From Nitrospinae bacterium RIFCSPLOWO2_12_FULL_45_22 (GTDB lineage: Bacteria; 2-12-FULL-45-22), in NCBI GenBank assembly GCA_001803565.1, contig MHDQ01000138.1, forward strand, positions 1-7,926: DNA of 7,926 nt. The letters are read 5' to 3'. This document shows positions 5,887 to 7,926 of this stretch, one piece after another. The notes under the pieces were generated by a model. It did no database searches and was not told the DNA's origin. It saw only the letters and a list, made by a program, of their open reading frames with translations. Position numbers and translations under genes: made by a program. Position 1 is the stretch's first letter. Each line of letters begins with the position of its first letter.

Positions 5887-5900
5887 AAATACATAGTATA
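5872..5900. promoter_or_regulatory. Operator dyad, decayed copy
   Basis: The right arm AAATACATAGTATA (5887-5900) is the same as in copy 2, but the left arm has three changes (5876, 5880, 5885) that break symmetry. It overlaps the antitoxin promoter and a TATAAT on the minus strand (5880-5875) that could be the -10 box of the RiPP operon, about 48 nt before the protease start codon. Confidence 0.6.
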
Positions 5901-5921
5901 ACCCATTTAGGGAGGTGCATT

Positions 5922-6190
5922 ATGGATACGGTTCGTTAAATATTACTCTGCCAAAAGAACTGGCCCGGCAGTTAGATAAGTTGGTTGGATCCAGAAAAAA
6001 GAGTCGTTTCATCACCGAAACCCTGACCCAAAGGATAAAGCAAATTCAGCATGAAGAACTTCAGAAACTTTTGGAAGAAGGCTATCGTGCCACCAAACAA
6101 GAGGGCCTTGCTATAGCAAAAGAGTTTGAACCCATAAAAATCTTCGGAAGATCTATCCCTTTGAGGTATTCTTACCTATTTCTCCTTTAA
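5922..6190 (+). pseudogene. Broken ribbon-helix-helix (CopG/MazE-like) antitoxin gene
   Basis: The native start is the ATG at 5922, 7 nt after the strong GGGAGG site. After MDTVR a one-base deletion (one G near 5934-5936, relative to copy 2) brings a TAA at 5937-5939. Past the deletion the other frame encodes NITLPKELARQLDKLV..., a typical ribbon-helix-helix DNA-binding start, then a helical stretch (ETLTQRIKQIQHEELQKLLEEGYRATKQEGLAIAKEFE) typical of MazE-type antitoxins. From about 6130 the sequence no longer looks like the family and overlaps the 3' end of the convergent toxin gene, so the C-terminus is probably replaced and no MazF-like partner follows. The frame could be opened at GTG 5915, but that codon lies inside the ribosome site itself, so use is unlikely. 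Confidence 0.75.
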
Positions 6191-6520
6191 CTCATTAATG
6201 ATCCTCTCAAACTTCTTCATTATCTGTTCGATAGACATTTCAGGAGTTTTCTCATGTCGCTCTGGGTACTCAATGGGATGATAATGCCAGTTGTCCAAAT
6301 TATCTATACCGAAAATGCGATCTTTATCCTTGATCAAAGCAAAATCAACGCGTCTTTTTCTATAGCCATAGAAAATGTCGATAAATAGAGAGGAAGTAAT
6401 CATAACCCTAACTTTTAGTCTTAATACGTTAAATTCATTTAACTCAACTTTAGCAGAAGGGAAGTACCTCTTGATGCTCTGTTCCACTTCCTGGAGGAAT
6501 TCCTTAACTGAAATGAACAT
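6176..6520 (-). CDS. Possible TumE/DUF6516-like toxin
   Basis: This 114-aa protein has no firm family match by eye. The order of features, LFIDIFYGYRKRRVDFALI (45-63), RIFGIDNLDNWHYHP (68-82) and a charged C-terminal helix (SIEQIMKKFERIINEL), resembles the DUF6516/TumE toxin group, whose mark is a DN followed by a histidine cluster. Here Asp72-Asn73, His78, His80 and a further His89 fit that pattern. The start ATG overlaps the stop of the upstream gene by one base (TAATG), so the two are co-translated, as in most TA modules. A homologous but ruined copy lies at 6848-7080. Its 3' end overlaps by 15 nt the tail of the convergent broken antitoxin gene. The ribonuclease/toxin role is inference. 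Confidence 0.6.
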   Translation of the reverse strand: MFISVKEFLQEVEQSIKRYFPSAKVELNEFNVLRLKVRVMITSSLFIDIFYGYRKRRVDFALIKDKDRIFGIDNLDNWHYHPIEYPERHEKTPEMSIEQIMKKFERIINELKEK

Positions 6521-6843
6521 TACTTTTGAAATATCTCCTCCTGGATGTTGCGCAATTGAGAAAGGATCAGGGTGTGTTCATCATCGAGGCTTTCCCACTC
6601 CATATAATCTCGCTCAACCGGATGAGAGTATTTATCAGGGATAAGGTTACTTTCCCAGGCATCTTTAAATTCATTGAAACTCATGCCATATTTGCTTTCA
6701 AAGGAATAAATTCGGTCTAAACAAGCCCTCAAACTTTGCTTCAAATCGCTAACTACCAGATGCATTAATTTATCATCTATTGTTTCCCCTTCTATATATT
6801 CTAAGGCTGATTTCACGGCTTTTGGAATGTTATTTATTTCCAC
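6520..6843 (-). CDS. Small partner of the TumE-like protein, probable antitoxin
   Basis: This 107-aa acidic protein starts at GTG 6841-6843 behind an AAGGAG site. An N-terminal helical part (DKLMHLVVSDLKQSLRACLDRIYSFESKYG, about 24-53) is followed by MSFNEFKDAWE and the distinctive PVERDYMEWESLDDEHTLILSQL (75-97). Similar small proteins with a Y-G-M-x-F-x-E-F...D-Y-x-E-W-E pattern are, as I recall, coded beside DUF6516-like genes. It has no recognisable DNA-binding motif. The one-base overlap with the downstream gene and its position first in the pair suggest it is the antitoxin. Family naming is uncertain. Confidence 0.65.
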   Translation of the reverse strand: MEINNIPKAVKSALEYIEGETIDDKLMHLVVSDLKQSLRACLDRIYSFESKYGMSFNEFKDAWESNLIPDKYSHPVERDYMEWESLDDEHTLILSQLRNIQEEIFQK

Positions 6844-6847
6844 AACC

Positions 6848-7080
6848 TTATCTCCTTCTTAAAAGGCTACCGTCTTTTTGTGAAATTTCGGAAGTTTTCT
6901 GATGTTGATTTGGATTCCAAATAGGATGATAATGCCATTCAGGTAGATTATCAATACCTAAGTTTATCAGTGGCGATGAGTGTTTATCTGATTTCATCCG
7001 TGAAGACATTTGTAATCCCAAGAATGTCGATCTGTCAGGCTAGTGAGTAATAGTATAACAAGGAGTTCCACTCTGCAGCT
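6848..7080 (-). pseudogene. Remnant of a second TumE-like toxin gene
   Basis: The frame at 6848-7009 encodes 53 codons including LGIDNLPEWHYHPIWNPNQH, clearly related to RIFGIDNLDNWHYHPIEYPERH of the intact gene at 6176-6520. Further upstream a second frame (VELLVILLLTSL, about 7080-7040) matches the VRVMITSSL region, so a frameshift lies near 7040. The N-terminal part is missing, and after QKTSEIS the C-terminal helix is lost and the frame runs into the ribosome site of the partner gene, where it stops. It is probably the left-over of an older toxin in the same module. Confidence 0.7.
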
Positions 7081-7122
7081 ACATTGCAGCAGATGAGCTT
7101 GAGTTTCTCGCTTATTTTTTTT

Positions 7123-7263
7123 GTAACCGTTCACCCGGTTCCCTTTGGGTGCTGCCACTAAGGCACAAAAAGACCATGTAGCCGCAGGGCCTTGCCCTGC
7201 TAAGATGGCAGCGTAAGACGCTGCTGCTACCTTTCCTTAGTGCTTTGATGGCTGAACGGGTAC
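7123..7263. repeat. Nested double-hairpin palindromic element
   Basis: Outer arms GTAACCGTTCA (7123-7133) / TGAACGGGTAC (7253-7263) pair at 10 of 11 positions. Inside are CACTAAGG (7156-7163) / CCTTAGTG (7235-7242) and GTAGC (7178-7182) / GCTAC (7226-7230), enclosing two perfect 7-bp hairpins with 3-nt loops: GCAGGGC-CTT-GCCCTGC (7184-7200) and GCAGCGT-AAG-ACGCTGC (7208-7224). This would fold into a branched structure in single-stranded DNA or RNA. Confidence 0.75.
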
Positions 7264-7365
7264 TTTTTTTTTAAACCCGTGAATTTACCGAAGATTATAT
7301 TTTAGAAATTCAATTTTGAGCCATTGTAAACCGTTATAAAAACGTAATAGCACAACTCTCAATAT

Positions 7366-7393
7366 TGTCATTTCGACCGAAGGGAGAAATCTT
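7366..7393. repeat. REP-like arm, left
   Basis: TGTCATTTCGACCGAAGGGA and the following GAAATCTT match the reverse complement of the right arm of the 4726-4798 element with one or two changes. Its partner arm is at 7653-7680, so the pair is split by about 260 bp holding the GIY-YIG remnant. Confidence 0.7.
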
Positions 7394-7416
7394 TGTTTTG
7401 CCGATAGCAGAAATCT

Positions 7417-7608
7417 TTACCCTTCAGAACACAGGTCGTTCCAGGTTGGATTAATCTGATTAACCAATTGGTTCTTTTTCTCCCTTCGCCAGTTACTTCA
7501 ACTCCGCTTCAGTACAAGCCTTAATTTCTTTTTCCCTAGCAATAGCTGCAGTTACATCACTTTATTGTTCCAGTTTGTTAGCAAATAAACATAATAACCT
7601 TCTGCCAT
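7417..7608 (-). pseudogene. Ruined GIY-YIG family nuclease gene
   Basis: From the ATG at 7606-7608 the frame encodes MAEGYYVYLLTNWNNKVM and then stops. The start is that of small GIY-YIG (COG2827-type) nucleases, YVYILTN. In a second frame follows AIAREKEIKA, the family's EAIxREKxIK motif, and in a third WRREKKNQLVNQINPTWNDL, matching the family's C-terminal NPEWxDL, with a stop at 7417-7419. The middle part is deleted and at least two frameshifts are present, so it cannot be active. It lies between two REP-like arms. Confidence 0.75.
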
Positions 7609-7652
7609 AGACGTTTAAGATTTCTCCCGGAGTTTACCCTGAGCTCCAATAA

Positions 7653-7680
7653 AAGATTCCTCGCTTCGCTCGGAATGACA
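7653..7680. repeat. REP-like arm, right
   Basis: AAGATTCCTCGCTTCGCTCG followed by GAATGACA is the reverse complement of the left arm at 4726-4753. Extra fragments of the same family lie at 7617-7628 (AAGATTTCTCCC) and 7691-7703 (GGTCGGAATGACA), showing repeated insertion or rearrangement here. Confidence 0.7.
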
Positions 7681-7719
7681 GGGGCGAAGGGGTCGGAATG
7701 ACATTATTCATACCTTTTG

Positions 7720-7776
7720 TTAAAAATAAGCGAGAGACCCGTTCTTTTTCTCACAAATGTTCAGCATAAACTCCAT
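7720..7776 (-). pseudogene. Duplicated 5' fragment of the S26-like protease gene
   Basis: The ATG at 7774-7776 opens MEFMLNICEKKNG, the same start as the intact protease except for one Gly-to-Cys change, then runs into unrelated sequence and stops after 18 codons. It is a by-product of the segment duplication. Confidence 0.8.
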
Positions 7777-7806
7777 CCGCAAATTAACAATTGACCCTTT
7801 TTCCCT

Positions 7807-7835
7807 TTGACAGGCACAACTATACTATGTATTTT
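7807..7835 (+). promoter_or_regulatory. Promoter of antitoxin copy 2
   Basis: TTGACA (7807-7812), a 17-nt spacer and TATTTT (7830-7835), with the -10 box in the centre of the operator. Confidence 0.6.
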
Positions 7836-7849
7836 AAATACATAGTATA
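7821..7849. promoter_or_regulatory. Perfect 29-bp palindromic operator
   Basis: TATACTATGTATTT (7821-7834), a central T (7835) and AAATACATAGTATA (7836-7849) form a perfect inverted repeat. It covers the -10 region of the antitoxin gene 22 bp before its ATG, which is the usual place for autorepression by a ribbon-helix-helix antitoxin. Confidence 0.8.
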
Positions 7850-7870
7850 ACCCATTTAGGGAGGTGCATT

Positions 7871-7926
7871 ATGGATACGGTTCGGTTAAATATTGCTCTG
7901 CCAAAGGAACTGGCCCGGCAGTTAGA
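7871..7926 (+). CDS. Ribbon-helix-helix antitoxin, 5' part only
   Basis: The ATG at 7871 follows a GGGAGG site by 7 nt and opens MDTVRLNIALPKELARQLD before the window ends. The strand VRLNIALP and helix KELARQLD are the start of a CopG/MazE-type ribbon-helix-helix domain that would bind the 29-bp operator just upstream. Unlike the copy at 5922 it keeps the G that holds the frame. A toxin gene, MazF-like by analogy, may follow outside the window. Confidence 0.75.
   Translation, partial: MDTVRLNIALPKELARQL

Larger units (their letters stand above)
5788..5977. repeat. Duplicated divergent promoter segment, copy 1
   Basis: This segment matches 7737-7926 at a constant offset of 1949 bp up to the antitoxin start, then 1950 after a one-base deletion. 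Seven or so substitutions were counted by eye over about 190 bp, roughly 96% identity. It spans the 5' end of the S26-like gene, the shared promoter region and the start of the antitoxin gene. The right end of the repeat is unknown because copy 2 reaches the window edge. Confidence 0.9.
7101..7740. mobile_element. Repeat-rich composite bounded by 19-bp inverted repeats
   Basis: GAGTTTCTCGCTTATTTTT (7101-7119) and AAAAATAAGCGAGAGACCC (7722-7740) are inverted repeats matching at 17 of 19 positions, with a perfect inner 14 bp. They enclose the double-hairpin element, the REP-like arms and the GIY-YIG remnant. The right end falls at the junction with the duplicated promoter segment (7737). No transposase is present; it could be a non-autonomous element or nested insertions. 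Confidence 0.5.
7737..7926. repeat. Duplicated divergent promoter segment, copy 2
   Basis: This is the second copy of 5788-5977, cut by the window edge. It joins the 19-bp inverted repeat on the left. This copy keeps the perfect operator and the unbroken antitoxin frame, so it is likely closer to the ancestral sequence. Confidence 0.9.

Noticed and set aside
5915-6190. Antitoxin copy 1 as an intact gene from GTG 5915
   Set aside because: The GTG lies inside the GGGAGGTG ribosome site, and copy 2 shows that the true start is the following ATG, so the gene is frameshifted.
7101-7740. CRISPR array or attachment site
   Set aside because: The repeats are palindromic, irregularly spaced and of different families; no regular repeat-spacer pattern or integrase is present.

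Overview
The window looks like an accessory region of a bacterial chromosome, probably from an uncultured or poorly studied lineage. I cannot assign a phylum. The reasons are many small palindromic repeats, several toxin-antitoxin (TA) genes and gene remnants, GTG as well as ATG starts, and a compact RiPP-type biosynthetic operon. No rRNA, tRNA, CRISPR array or complete insertion sequence was seen.

Layout, left to right. (1) 1-777, minus: the first 259 codons of an ABC-2 type transporter ATPase that runs off the left edge. (2) 942-1453, plus: a hicA-hicB TA pair with a good promoter placed so close to hicA that the mRNA may be leaderless. (3) 1559-1595: two near-identical palindromes 22 bp apart. 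(4) 1597-2007, minus: a VanZ-like membrane protein. (5) 2340-about 5827, minus: a putative RiPP operon, transcribed right to left. It encodes an S26 signal-peptidase-like protease, a PqqD-like peptide-binding protein (RRE), an HPr-kinase-like protein, a radical SAM/SPASM enzyme and, 4 nt after it, a 46-aa precursor peptide that is easy to miss. (6) 5872-6190, plus: a broken ribbon-helix-helix antitoxin gene divergent from the RiPP operon. (7) 6176-7080, minus: a two-gene TA-like module (possible TumE/DUF6516 toxin and small partner) with the remnant of a second toxin gene upstream. (8) 7101-7740: a repeat-rich block holding a double-hairpin element, REP-like arms and a ruined GIY-YIG nuclease gene. 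(9) 7737-7926: a second copy of the RiPP/antitoxin divergent promoter region, leading into an unbroken antitoxin gene that runs off the right edge.

How the genes may work together. The precursor has a Y-x2-P-x-I leader motif of the type bound by PqqD-like RREs. The radical SAM/SPASM enzyme would modify the core, perhaps at its Cys-Ala-Cys, the kinase could phosphorylate the peptide, and the S26-like protease could remove the leader. These roles are inferred from families and gene order. No lasso cyclase or lanthipeptide synthetase is present, so the chemical class is open. The most interesting points are this precursor with its unusual enzyme set, and the approximately 190-bp duplication that carries a 29-bp operator: perfect in the copy next to the unbroken antitoxin, decayed in the copy that overlaps the presumed RiPP promoter.
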